Under the pieces are notes generated by a model. It saw only the letters and a list, made by a program, of their open reading frames with translations. It was not told where the DNA came from and ran no database searches. This document shows positions 36,172-45,474 of a stretch of DNA of 64,000 nt, piece after piece. The stretch lies in assembly GCA_050747525.1 (NCBI GenBank), contig JBOGOC010000110.1, forward strand, positions 1-64,000, read 5' to 3'. The translations under genes were made by a program, and so were the position numbers. Each line of letters begins with the position of its first letter. The stretch's first letter is position 1. This DNA comes from JBOGOC01 sp050747525 (GTDB lineage: Bacteria; Acidobacteriota; Polarisedimenticolia; JACPZX01; DASXTC01).

Positions 36172-38493
36172 TCACGGCCTGCCCGCACCCGCAAGTGGAA
36201 AAAGTTCGGGTGCGCTTCGGGTGGGCATGCCCCCTGCCCAGGGAAGATCAGGGCCTGCCGCGATGACGTACAAGCGGTTCGCGGTGGCCAGATAGAGCGT
36301 GTCGCCGATCAGCGCCGGGGCCGAATAGAGCGGGGCATCCATCGCCATCCGCCCCAGCACGTGATGTCGCCGTCCGGCGCGGAGGATGGTCATGCCCCCT
36401 TCAGCGCTCCCGACGTAGAGCCGGTCGGCGGCGAGCAGGAGGCATCCCCAGATGGCCTCGTTCGTCTCGTGCGTCCAGATGGAGGCGCCGGTCGCCGCGT
36501 CCAGGCAATGAACTGTTCCGCCCAGGTCCGCGACGTACAGGAGACCGTCTCTCGCAACTGGCGTTCCCACCACGCGACCGACCTCGCGAGACGTCCAGAG
36601 GAGCCCGCTCCGGGTGACGTCTCCCCGGCCGTCGGGACGGACTGCGTGAACCCACGAGGGCGCGTTGCCGTGCCCGGGACTCTGTCCCATCGCCACGAAG
36701 ACGCGCCCGTCGGCGAAGACTGGTGAGGCAATGATGGAGCCGCGCGAGAGGACTCCGGGACGCGGAACAAGGCGGGCGTCTTTCGGGTTGCCGTCGAATC
36801 GCCAGAGTTCGTGACCCGACGCCGCGTCGTGGGAGCGCAGCCAGCCGTCCCCTCCGCCGAAGAGCACCTGCGGGCGCCCCCTGACATGGGCCGCCACGGG
36901 GCTGGACCATTGGCCGTGCAGGACCTGCCCGCCCGGGTCGATGGCGCGCCAGACCACTGCGCCGGAACGCTTGTCCACCGCGATCAGACTGGGGGCGCGC
37001 GGCGATGGGACCCGCGTGTGGCCTTCGTTCTGTCCGTTGGAGGTGGAGACCATCAGCAGATCGCCCACCGGCAGCACGTCGCTGTTGGTGGCTTCGTGCG
37101 GAAAGACACCCAGGCGGCCGCACATGTCCAGCTCCCAGACGATGTCGGCCGCGGCCTCGTCCTGGAAGATCTCCTCCCGATACGGGCCCGTGTTCTCGCC
37201 GTCACGGAAGCCCTGCGTGTCGAGGCAGCGGAGCTGGCACTCGGCGGTGACGTAGTACAAGCGGTTCCCTTCCACGTACGGCGCGCTTGTCGTCGAAGGC
37301 AACAGAAACTCCCGCAGACCCCGCTCGACTCGCGGGGCCAGGTCCTGCCAGAGGAACCGGCCATCCTTCGCCTGGAACGCCACGAGCACGCCGGCTTCCT
37401 TCTGGTAGTCGGGGTTCAGGGCCCTGGCGTTGTCGGTGCCCACATAGACCACATCGCCGGCCACCACGGGACGACCGAACGTCTCGTTCCCCAGCTCGGC
37501 GCTCCAGGCGATGTTCCGGCCGGTGGTCGTGTCCCAGTCAACCGGAGGGTTGCCCGGCTGGATGACCGTCGTCCGGAGTGGGGGCGCGACGGAAGGCGCC
37601 GGCACACGGTGTGAGGCGACAGGATCTCCGGACTTGACTCCGGCGATCCGGCGCAATGCCCATTCCGCTTCGTCACGCACGGCGGGATCGTCCGCCGCCG
37701 CTCTCAGCGCCTCCCGGGCCGACCGTGCCTTCGGCCCGATGCTTCCCAGAGCCCCGGCCGCGAAAAGACGCACATAGAGGAAGTCGTCCTTCAGCGCTTC
37801 TATCAAATGCGGCACCGCGGACCGCGCGGCCGGGCCGATCCCTGCGAGGGCCTCGCACGCCGCCCATCGGACGCCGGGGACCGGATCGTCCAGGGCTCCT
37901 GCCAATGCCTGTGTCGCCCTGGCCGCCGCCGGACCGATGGACGCCAGGGCCTCCGCCGCGTAGACGCGGACGTACGGATCCCCGTAGAACAGAGTGCCGA
38001 CGAGAGCCCCCACCGAAGGGGCGGCCCTCCTGCCCAGGGCACCCAGGGCGCGTGCGGCATCGCCCGCGACCATCGGGTCCACGTCTCCCAGCGCCCGTCT
38101 CAACGCCGGCTGAACCGAGTCCGTGTGAGGCGCCAGGTCGATCAAGGCATCGGCGGCGTTGCGCCGGATGGAGGTCGACCCGTGCCCCAGCAGGTCCACC
38201 AGCAGCGGAATGGCGGGAGGACCGAGCCGCCGGATGATCTCGAAAGTCACCTCATGCAGATCCTCGTGCCCGGGGTCGAGGAAAAGTCTCAGCAGAGGGA
38301 GCGAGCGCCGCGCCCCCTGGACCAGGGCGGCCTCGGCGCCAGCGCGGACCTCCGGATCGTCGGCCAGCAGGCGATGGGCCCAGTCACGCACCAGGGCGGG
38401 GTCGGCCGGCGGGGATGGGGAGATCGCGACCGCCTGGCCGAGACCGGCGGCGAACACGACTGCGAGGGACTGTGTCCTGATGAATGATCTCAC
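36172..38493 (-). CDS. Exported HEAT-repeat / PQQ-type beta-propeller protein
   Basis: The 773-residue protein has a signal peptide (M-R-S-F-I-R-T-Q-S-L-A-V-V-F-A-A-G). About seven HEAT/armadillo-like helical repeats follow (about residues 35-290, recurrent A-A-x-A-L-x-x-I-G-P). A PQQ-type propeller (about 310-770) has blades marked by W-E-L-D-M-C, A-V-V-W-R-A-I-D, G-H-E-L-W-R-F-D and L-D-A-A-T-G-A-S-I-W-T-H-E. Such propellers can be BamB-like scaffolds or quinoprotein dehydrogenases; no PQQ-ligand pattern was found, so a scaffold or binding role is more likely. It is the only gene of element E2 and no partner gene is beside it. Confidence 0.82.
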   Translation of the reverse strand: MRSFIRTQSLAVVFAAGLGQAVAISPSPPADPALVRDWAHRLLADDPEVRAGAEAALVQGARRSLPLLRLFLDPGHEDLHEVTFEIIRRLGPPAIPLLVDLLGHGSTSIRRNAADALIDLAPHTDSVQPALRRALGDVDPMVAGDAARALGALGRRAAPSVGALVGTLFYGDPYVRVYAAEALASIGPAAARATQALAGALDDPVPGVRWAACEALAGIGPAARSAVPHLIEALKDDFLYVRLFAAGALGSIGPKARSAREALRAAADDPAVRDEAEWALRRIAGVKSGDPVASHRVPAPSVAPPLRTTVIQPGNPPVDWDTTTGRNIAWSAELGNETFGRPVVAGDVVYVGTDNARALNPDYQKEAGVLVAFQAKDGRFLWQDLAPRVERGLREFLLPSTTSAPYVEGNRLYYVTAECQLRCLDTQGFRDGENTGPYREEIFQDEAAADIVWELDMCGRLGVFPHEATNSDVLPVGDLLMVSTSNGQNEGHTRVPSPRAPSLIAVDKRSGAVVWRAIDPGGQVLHGQWSSPVAAHVRGRPQVLFGGGDGWLRSHDAASGHELWRFDGNPKDARLVPRPGVLSRGSIIASPVFADGRVFVAMGQSPGHGNAPSWVHAVRPDGRGDVTRSGLLWTSREVGRVVGTPVARDGLLYVADLGGTVHCLDAATGASIWTHETNEAIWGCLLLAADRLYVGSAEGGMTILRAGRRHHVLGRMAMDAPLYSAPALIGDTLYLATANRLYVIAAGPDLPWAGGMPTRSAPELFPLAGAGRP

Positions 38494-38616
38494 GTCGCCG
38501 AGACTCCTCGGTCAGTGATTCTACGACACGGGTCGCATGGCGCCGGCCGCGGTCTCTTGACGTGCCCGTCAGGAAGGAGGCTCCACCATGTCCACCATGG
38601 GCAGGCGACCAACGAG

Positions 38617-38642
38617 GTGAACTTCATGATGCAGAAGTTCAC
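38617..38642. repeat. Perfect 9-bp inverted repeat beside block R2
   Basis: GTGAACTTC and GAAGTTCAC with an 8-bp loop, directly adjoining the start of block R2. There is no T-run, so it is more like a protein-binding site than a terminator. Confidence 0.7.
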
Positions 38643-38757
38643 TGTGCCGGTTCTGTGACGGAACTCCAGCCGAACCCACCCAACTCCAGCCTAAACGACC
38701 GGGCCTAAGTCGTTGCTCTACTTGATCGGCTCGTCTGGCAGGATGTCCGGGATCGCC
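38640..38757 (+). repeat. Conserved block preceding attachment core (copy R2)
   Basis: Collinear with R1 and R3: CACTGTGCCGGTTCTGTGAC, then CCAGCCGAACCCACCCAACT and CCTAAGTCGTTGCTCTACTT. It ends at core copy 3. Confidence 0.8.
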
Positions 38758-38783
38758 TTCGATTCCCACACGCTTCCGCCAGG
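38758..38783 (+). repeat. Attachment core copy 3
   Basis: 26-bp copy of the selC 3' end. The following GCTCCCTGCAGCATCAGG is shared with core copy 4. Confidence 0.88.
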
Positions 38784-38916
38784 GCTCCCTGCAGCATCAG
38801 GCGTCTTCTGGCAGTCAGTTCCCCTGCTGTGGGCGGCCATCCTCCCACCGACGCCGTGATAGCGTCGACTTGGCGATTGTTTCCAGAGGAGGATAGCCGA
38901 TGCTCTAAAGGGCGGA

Positions 38917-41343
38917 CTACCGCAACGACCAAACTTCGATGGCGCCCCCGGAGACGTCTATCATGGGGCCGGTCGTGGACCCTGGGGGTGGCACAGAAAT
39001 ATCGATTCTGCCAATCGTTGCAGTGCTTCCATCGGAGTAGCGCACTCTGAACTCGTAGCTCACTTCCTTCAGCAGCTCGTGCCCGCGCCACGTCGCTCGT
39101 GGATAGCTCTCCGCGCTGGCTGTGAGCACGATCGTGGCACCTTCATTGCTCGCGAGATCCCGGAGCTCGCGCAGGCGTGCTTCGGCTGTGCGGCTTTGGA
39201 AAACCTGGTTCACTTCACGGGGGGCATACATGATTCCTTCACGAGCCTCGTCACCGAAACCAGGGCCCCAGAGGTGTGCTCTCTCGTAGTCGGGAAGTCC
39301 GATTTCCCGGGAGGTTGGCAGATCCACGTTGAAGTTCGGTACTCGGGGATCGCGCCGATCCCCTAGAGAAGGCCCCAGTTCTCCTTCGATTCTGAATTTG
39401 ATGGTCCCATCCGGATCCCGATGGGCCCAGATCTCCTTGATGAGACCTGTTCCGGCAGTATCCCCTGATAGGGCCACATTCGTGCTGCGTAGCCTGGGCC
39501 CTCTCCCGGAGGCTGCTGGATCGGGCGAGGCCTGTTCTCGACCGGAGGCAGCCCGCTGGCGCCGTGCCTCGGATCTGCCCCGTGGTGGTCGCTGCGTGGG
39601 CTCGCGCTCGCTCCGCCTTCCGGAGACCATCGTGTCGGCAGCTCTCGCTGACGGACCGTGCGTCGACGGATCCACCGCACCCGCGATCGGGCGCGCTTGC
39701 CGCGTCTCGGCTGCGCCTGACGCCGGGCGGTCGGTGTTCCCCTGGCTTGCTGGACGACGTGGTCGTCGCTCCCGGGAGCCGGCAGTCATCGGGGATTCCT
39801 GCCTCTCCGCCGTGCGCGACCCGGTGGAGGGCAAAGCCTCGGAAGGTGCCGCTGGCCGAGCCCCCAGCCTCGGCTCGTCCCCGACGCCAGCGGGGCGCTG
39901 GAGTCGCGCCTCCCCGGTGCCGGGAATGGGCCGATCGACCGCCCGCTCTGCCGTACGCAGGCCCTGAAGGCTCGGTCGCGGGGTTCGGCCCCTCGCTGCT
40001 CGCAGAAGAACGCGCTGAGTGAATTCAGTGCGCAGGAATCTGCGGGCGACGGGTCCCAGCATCGCGGGGAGAAGTATCGATGCCGCCAGAAGACCGACAT
40101 CGGCGGTGATGTCCACCATCTCGCCGCTCGCGGGCCCCTCCGCGACACGAAGACCCTCATCGACAAGCGCGGTGCGATTCATGAGATTCCGTTGCGTCTC
40201 CGCGGACGCTGCGAATCCATACTCGACTCCGGTCTGAATCCCCAGCATCACGGCCCCGACCACTCCCGCCACGAGAGGCGATGCGAGCCCTCCTGAGACA
40301 GCCGTGACGACGAGCCCGGCTGCAAGCACCAGCACCCTGACATTCTCCAGAGCCCCCCATCTCTCTGTGAGTTCCGGGAAAAGCTCCTCAGCGAGCTCCT
40401 TCAGCGGTTCGGACTCCGCGAAGGCCGCTCCTACGTCATTTCGGAACGTAACGTCCGCCAACCTCAGCACGGGGCGCAGGTTCTCCCAGTTCTCCTGGCC
40501 TCTCAGAATCTCGTCGAGTCTCCCCCGGAAAGCAGCCACGCCTGCTCGCAGGAACACCACGATTTCATTGACGAGGCTACGGAGGTACCGGTTCCTCAGC
40601 TCGGTCGGGGCTCTCAAGACATCGTAGAGCGCCTGAGGGGTTGCGAATCTTCGGACCAGGACCAGGATTGGATGGCCCCCGAGCTCCTCGTCGAGGAGCA
40701 GGGAACGCAACTCGAAGTCATTGTTGGTCTTGACGAGGGCCACGCGTGCCAGGATGAAGTCCTGGTCCCGAGACTCTCGTGGCGACTCTCCCCAGCGGTA
40801 CCAGATGAGATGGCGGACAGGGGGTTGAGCCGGCCCATAGGCCTGGGTCCCTGCATCTCGTTCGGGCGGACCGCCAGGCGGCAGCGCTGGGGTGGGTGGC
40901 AACGCCGGCGGAGGCAACGCCGATTCCGGCACTGCGTACGGCGCGCTCGAGGTGAACACCAGCCAGCTCGCAAGGCAGCGCGCAAGGCTCCCCAGCTCCT
41001 GTTCGGCGGGCGGAGTGGCCTCACCCTCTCTTCGCCGTCCGCGGTAGCGCCAGTTGATGTGGCCCCAGAGCGAGGTCATCAAGCGAAGCTGAAACTCGCC
41101 CATCTCGACAGCCGACGCTTGAAGCCATGCCTTGAATAGGGCGCGGTCCTCTTCGTGCCGAGGGCTTAGAAACGCCAGTCCCCCTGGCCCCGCGTCAGGG
41201 TATGTCCGCCGAAACTGATCGAAGGCCCTCGGGATCGTACCGTGAGGATCCGAGGACACACCGCCTCGCGCCCTCCACAAGAGACGATAGGAACGGTCAG
41301 CGTGGTGTAGCCTCCGCAGGACTTCTCTGGGCTCGTCTGACAT
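38917..41343 (-). CDS. Polymorphic-toxin-like protein, 808 aa
   Basis: This is the last gene of the E3 operon. The N-terminal ~340 residues are helical and unrecognised, with a Pro-rich patch near 150. A hydrophobic stretch (about 335-375, V-L-V-L-A-A-G-L-V-V-T-A-V and V-A-G-V-V-G-A-V-M-L-G) could span a membrane. A long Arg/Ser/Ala-rich linker (about 470-640) leads to a compact C-terminal domain of about 150 residues. That domain contains Y-E-R-A-H-L-W-G-P-G-F-G-D-E-A and P-R-E-V-N-Q-V-F-Q, and the motif resembles the toxin domains placed at the end of polymorphic toxins, possibly a nuclease type. There is no signal peptide. The long linker before a C-terminal effector is typical of that class. 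No cognate immunity gene lies downstream. Toxin function is inference. Confidence 0.55.
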   Translation of the reverse strand: MSDEPREVLRRLHHADRSYRLLWRARGGVSSDPHGTIPRAFDQFRRTYPDAGPGGLAFLSPRHEEDRALFKAWLQASAVEMGEFQLRLMTSLWGHINWRYRGRRREGEATPPAEQELGSLARCLASWLVFTSSAPYAVPESALPPPALPPTPALPPGGPPERDAGTQAYGPAQPPVRHLIWYRWGESPRESRDQDFILARVALVKTNNDFELRSLLLDEELGGHPILVLVRRFATPQALYDVLRAPTELRNRYLRSLVNEIVVFLRAGVAAFRGRLDEILRGQENWENLRPVLRLADVTFRNDVGAAFAESEPLKELAEELFPELTERWGALENVRVLVLAAGLVVTAVSGGLASPLVAGVVGAVMLGIQTGVEYGFAASAETQRNLMNRTALVDEGLRVAEGPASGEMVDITADVGLLAASILLPAMLGPVARRFLRTEFTQRVLLRAARGRTPRPSLQGLRTAERAVDRPIPGTGEARLQRPAGVGDEPRLGARPAAPSEALPSTGSRTAERQESPMTAGSRERRPRRPASQGNTDRPASGAAETRQARPIAGAVDPSTHGPSARAADTMVSGRRSEREPTQRPPRGRSEARRQRAASGREQASPDPAASGRGPRLRSTNVALSGDTAGTGLIKEIWAHRDPDGTIKFRIEGELGPSLGDRRDPRVPNFNVDLPTSREIGLPDYERAHLWGPGFGDEAREGIMYAPREVNQVFQSRTAEARLRELRDLASNEGATIVLTASAESYPRATWRGHELLKEVSYEFRVRYSDGSTATIGRIDISVPPPGSTTGPMIDVSGGAIEVWSLR

Positions 41344-41405
41344 GGGCGGCTCCCGGCAGCGCCGGCCTCCTCTCGACTTCCTCCATGTGATCCAGCGCTC
41401 GAGGG

Positions 41406-44276
41406 TTACGCATCGTCGTCCGTTGGGTCCACTGCGGGAAAGTCCCCCAGAGCGCCCTGCGTAACAACCGTGACCCGTTCGACATCGGGATCGCCCAGCT
41501 TGTCGATGTCGATCCGTCGCTGACGACGCCTGTTCTCGATCTGCTTGGCTTCCAGATCCGCCGCCGCCGAGAGGACATCGAGATAGCGGTGCAATGACTT
41601 GAAAGGCTCAAGGGAGCTTGCCGGGTCGACCGCCCTGGAGAGCAGGACGTTGTTCGTATCGAGGAGAAACCGCCTCGTGTGTTGCTTGCGCAGCACGTAG
41701 TCGGGTAGAAGGTCCCGCACGAGCTTGCGGGTCGACGCGTCGAGATCGCTCCACTGGCCAGGCCTCGGGTCCAGCACCCCGAACGCTGTCGCAACCTCAG
41801 GGAAGAACTCTTCGAACTCACTCAACATCTCCGCGCTGAAGAACTCCGACTCCTGCTCGGGCGAGAGTGGTTCCTGCCTGAACCGAATCGCTCTCAGCTC
41901 CGGATCTTCGAGGAGTGGATCGGCGAATACGTTCACGGCGAACCGATCGCCGTGCTGGAGCGCCTCACCCGCAGCCGGGACGAGCCTGACGCGCAATCCA
42001 TGGAACTCGAGCTCGCCGCCGGACGAGCTCATATCCGTCGCGGCGACAACCGTATAGACGCTCCGACCGTCGACGTCATCGGCCTCCAGCAGACTGATTT
42101 CGCATCGTGACGGAGAGGGAGGCGTGCTGACGAAGTCGATCTGATACTCGCCGGTCCCGAGCCGGTTCGGGGAGATATCCACCTCGACGGTGACGCGCCC
42201 CGGGGAACCGCCCAGGAGTTCGCCGCTGGCCCTGTGCCTGAGGTACGGAAGGCGCAGATAGCCCACCGCATCGTCGATATCCGGGAACCGACCGTCCTGC
42301 TTCAGATAAAAGATGGCGTAGTTGCCTGCAAACCCGATCGGGCCGGCGGGGTTGATCAGATTCGCGAGGCTCGCCGTGGGCCGTAGCTCCGGGCGCCACA
42401 CCCCCTCGAGAACCCCCTCCGCCGTGTAGGATCCGACGAGCGACCACTCCGTCGGGACAGTCACCGAGGCGTACCGAAGGAGCCGTTGCTGCGGGTCTTC
42501 CGATGCCCAGATCGCTCTGCAGTAGTGCAGGATGTTCTCGAAGATGTGCCACTGCAGCCGACGAACGCTGCGAGAATACTGCTCCCTCTCGGCCCTGCGG
42601 ACACGCTCGCGCTCGACCTCTCGCTCGTAGCTCGCCTGCGGATTAGAGTAGACGTCTGGTGCCGTTCCTTCGAGACTGTCGAACTGCGGCAACCCACGGC
42701 TGACGATGCCACCCATGAGATTGGCAATAGCCGGGTCCTTGTCTGCGACCTCCTCCGCTTCGGAACGGGGCTCCTGAGCGCGAATCACCTCCAAGTCCTT
42801 GCGGTATGACTCGTCGAGTAATGCGCGAGCGAGGATTGTATCATGCCCTCTGATCCATCGGCCGGTTATCTCGCTTGGGAGTGGGATTCTCTCGGCGACG
42901 AACACACAAGCATTCGCCTCGGCTAGCTCCGTGTGAATCTCGTACTGTCTCTGGAGGCGGCTGTAGATGTAAGTCACCGCGACCTCGTCGTTCGGATTAC
43001 TGATCTCCGACTCGCGGGAGAGCTCCGTCGTCTCCTCGACCTCCGTTGAAACGACGATCTTGGTTTCTTGCCGCATCCTCGAGGCGGTCTTCGCCATGGT
43101 CTCGTTGAGGGTCGATTTGGTATCCCGGGAGGATGATGCGGACTCGCCTCCCATCCCGGCGGATAGACTCGCGGAGCCGAAACCGAAGGAGGCCGAGGCC
43201 GAGGCCTCCGCGTTCCACTTGAAGGTATCGGACGCCTCGCTCACTATCTCCTGAGAATCCTTCGTCGCTGTCGACGACTCCGTCGCGGTCTCGATGGCCG
43301 TCACCGCTTCCATCTGGCGGGTTGCCTTCGTGCGATGTATCGCCTTGATACTGACCTTCTCGCTCTGTTTCGGACCGAGTGGCAGGGTTCTGAGGATCTC
43401 TCCTTCCTGGTAGCCGAGCGGCACCCAAGTCTGTCGATAGACGAGTTGCAGGCCCAGGTTGACCGTATCGTGGGCGTATGGGACGAAGGGGTAGGAGCCG
43501 GAAAGCAGGTTGCTCTCGGGTGCAGGGACGGGCGCTTCAGACGCCCTGCGATTGGCCTCTTCCTGCAAGGCGTTCCTGATTTCCGGTCTGTGTTCCAGCC
43601 ACAAGCCGCCATCGCTGAGATCCCGAATCACGTATTCGTGAATGACACGCGCCGGATCCAGTCCTGCTGCGGTGATGTCTGCGACGTATTCCGGAATCCC
43701 TCGAAGCCTTGGGATCTCCTCGAGAAGTATGCGCCTCACATGCGAGTCGGCGAACGACCAGTACCATTCGGGTTCATGCAATCCACGCCAGTGCGCGTAA
43801 AGCCCGCCTTCACCCTCGACGAGCCCCGATCGAATTCCGACCACCACCATCTCAGCCACCGAGTCGGCGATTCCGCTTCCCTCCGAGACGGTTCCCTCGT
43901 AGACAAGGAAGATCCGGCTGGGCAGGTCGTCGAAGACCTGACTCACCACGAGACTGAATCCAGCGGCCGTCTCCGAGAGCGTGGCGATTCCTCCACTCGA
44001 CGGCAAACCGCCGAAGCCGAGCGGATATCCTCGCTCGTCGGGCCCAATCCCAGCAAAGGTCTCGCCGGCCCTCCCAACATCCCTCACTCGTTCGGAGATC
44101 CCGAGGGCATAGCCGAGGGTAGGCGGTGCCATGAAGAGGTACTGCGAGAAGTCGTGGATCGCGGTTTCTTTGATCTCGGAAGGCGGGCTCTTCAGGACGT
44201 TCTCGAGGGGCGCCGCCTCGGCGAGCAGGCGGGAGAGCCGCTCGCTTACCTGCTCCAAATCCAGTGACACCGACAT
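41406..44276 (-). CDS. Uncharacterised 956-aa protein with Ala/Ser/Gly-rich amphipathic segment
   Basis: Family not named. No signal peptide. The N-terminal third is globular. Around residues 270-320 lies V-N-L-G-L-Q-L-V-Y-R-Q-T-W-V-P-L-G. Next is a segment (about 325-440) with alternating Ser, Thr, Ala and Gly, including A-S-A-S-A-S-F-G-F-G-S-A-S-L-S-A-G-M and long Thr/Ser/Glu helices. This could be a coiled coil or a membrane-inserting stretch like those of pore-forming proteins. The C-terminal third is mixed alpha/beta with a Ca-free acidic end (D-P-T-D-D-D-A). ATG follows GAGGAGGACG. It lies 62 bp before the toxin-like gene and 39 bp after the Toprim-like gene. Confidence 0.6.
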   Translation of the reverse strand: MSVSLDLEQVSERLSRLLAEAAPLENVLKSPPSEIKETAIHDFSQYLFMAPPTLGYALGISERVRDVGRAGETFAGIGPDERGYPLGFGGLPSSGGIATLSETAAGFSLVVSQVFDDLPSRIFLVYEGTVSEGSGIADSVAEMVVVGIRSGLVEGEGGLYAHWRGLHEPEWYWSFADSHVRRILLEEIPRLRGIPEYVADITAAGLDPARVIHEYVIRDLSDGGLWLEHRPEIRNALQEEANRRASEAPVPAPESNLLSGSYPFVPYAHDTVNLGLQLVYRQTWVPLGYQEGEILRTLPLGPKQSEKVSIKAIHRTKATRQMEAVTAIETATESSTATKDSQEIVSEASDTFKWNAEASASASFGFGSASLSAGMGGESASSSRDTKSTLNETMAKTASRMRQETKIVVSTEVEETTELSRESEISNPNDEVAVTYIYSRLQRQYEIHTELAEANACVFVAERIPLPSEITGRWIRGHDTILARALLDESYRKDLEVIRAQEPRSEAEEVADKDPAIANLMGGIVSRGLPQFDSLEGTAPDVYSNPQASYEREVERERVRRAEREQYSRSVRRLQWHIFENILHYCRAIWASEDPQQRLLRYASVTVPTEWSLVGSYTAEGVLEGVWRPELRPTASLANLINPAGPIGFAGNYAIFYLKQDGRFPDIDDAVGYLRLPYLRHRASGELLGGSPGRVTVEVDISPNRLGTGEYQIDFVSTPPSPSRCEISLLEADDVDGRSVYTVVAATDMSSSGGELEFHGLRVRLVPAAGEALQHGDRFAVNVFADPLLEDPELRAIRFRQEPLSPEQESEFFSAEMLSEFEEFFPEVATAFGVLDPRPGQWSDLDASTRKLVRDLLPDYVLRKQHTRRFLLDTNNVLLSRAVDPASSLEPFKSLHRYLDVLSAAADLEAKQIENRRRQRRIDIDKLGDPDVERVTVVTQGALGDFPAVDPTDDDA

Positions 44277-44315
44277 GATGTCGTCCTCCTCGACTGCGGC
44301 TCAAGGCGATTCTTG

Positions 44316-45392
44316 CTAGGGCATCAAGGGATCTCCGATCGACTCATAGAGCCTTCCAGCGACATCCATCAGCCGGCGTCGCTGCTCTAACGACAGGGGC
44401 TCATCGCGCAGAGCGCGAAGGAGGTGGGGCTTGAGTCGTTCTGCGAGCCGGCGCACGCCGGCGAGGCGTATCGCCGTGGCAGGTCGTGCCAGCCGGCCGC
44501 CATGGGAACGCTCGACAGGTGTCCGGAGGTGTGCCAGCCGGACCGCTGTGCGGGGAAGCCTCAGGCGCGGAAACGGAGTGGCGTACGACGGTCGCCATTC
44601 GGCAGCCTGGCTCAACATTCCTTTCGCATTCGAAGGAGACATGATTGTGGCCATCGGCATGGGCGATCTCCCGACGATTCGCGTCGAGGTCGCACCCATC
44701 CGGGCGAGCTGCGCGGCAAGCTGCTGCATGTGTGCCCACCCGTTGGCGTCGGGAAGGGGCCAGAGGACGATCGAAGTTGAATCGAGAACCGGCTCCAGCG
44801 CTGTCCTCGGCGGGAGAAGGAAGGGCCCGCAGAGCGTCCCCACGGCCTGGAGACCCTGGGCTCGCAGAGCATCGGCAGCCCGCACCCCCTCCGTGATGAC
44901 TACCGGACCCCCCTGGCGCGACAAATCCTCGTATCCGCACAGTGGCAGCAGCAGGGATGACAGATCGTAGTGTCTGATGCCAGTCTCGTCCTCGAAGAAC
45001 ACCTCGTGACGTATTCTTCCGCTCGGATCGCGGCGGATTGTGCGGACGAGTCGACCGCGCCGGCCGTCGAGGAGCCGCAGGGCGATCGAGGTGTTCTGAT
45101 CAGGTGAGAGCTCCTCGCCCGACCGGCTCATCGGCGATCGCCACGGATCCAGCCTGATGGCCATCCATTCCGGCGAAGAGACGGACACGAACGGCATCCG
45201 ATGAACGAGTGTGGGCAGCAAAAACCCGACCAGAGCCGGATCGCCGAGGAGTCTTCGGGATACTCTCGATGCGCGACCGGCCTCCACAAGCAATCGGCGG
45301 GTCTCCCGCGACACGGAGGCGATCCCGCTCGCGAAGTCGTGCTTGCCGGGAGCGGTCCTGGAACCATCCTTGGGCTTCGACTGTCGGGGCAT
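44316..45392 (-). CDS. Toprim-like domain protein, 358 aa
   Basis: First gene of the E3 operon, with GGAGGG before its ATG. The middle part has a Toprim-like strand-helix order: G-G-P-V-V-I-T-E-G-V-R-A-A-D-A-L (catalytic Glu retained), A-V-G-T-L-C-G-P, then I-V-L-W-P-L-P-D-A-N-G-W-A-H-M. Toprim domains in primases, topoisomerases and OLD nucleases bind metal and cut or join nucleic acid. The usual D-x-D pair here reads L-P-D, so only one Asp remains. The basic C-terminus (about 260-358) is Arg-rich and could bind nucleic acid. Either the enzyme uses a reduced metal site or the fold now acts as a binding domain. No primase zinc finger is present. Confidence 0.6.
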   Translation of the reverse strand: MPRQSKPKDGSRTAPGKHDFASGIASVSRETRRLLVEAGRASRVSRRLLGDPALVGFLLPTLVHRMPFVSVSSPEWMAIRLDPWRSPMSRSGEELSPDQNTSIALRLLDGRRGRLVRTIRRDPSGRIRHEVFFEDETGIRHYDLSSLLLPLCGYEDLSRQGGPVVITEGVRAADALRAQGLQAVGTLCGPFLLPPRTALEPVLDSTSIVLWPLPDANGWAHMQQLAAQLARMGATSTRIVGRSPMPMATIMSPSNAKGMLSQAAEWRPSYATPFPRLRLPRTAVRLAHLRTPVERSHGGRLARPATAIRLAGVRRLAERLKPHLLRALRDEPLSLEQRRRLMDVAGRLYESIGDPLMP

Positions 45393-45474
45393 CTGATCCC
45401 TCCGGCGCCTGGGAATTCAAACTGGTTCTTTTCAACGATTCTACATGCGAAAGGGCGCATTCCGTCAACCTCGG

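Larger units (their letters stand above)
38494..38916. other. Gene-free junction between elements E2 and E3
   Basis: This spacer holds an inverted repeat, conserved block R2 and core copy 3. About 40 bp right of the core resemble the integrase-tail DNA found right of selC. No immunity-type gene is seen behind the toxin-like gene. Confidence 0.6.
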
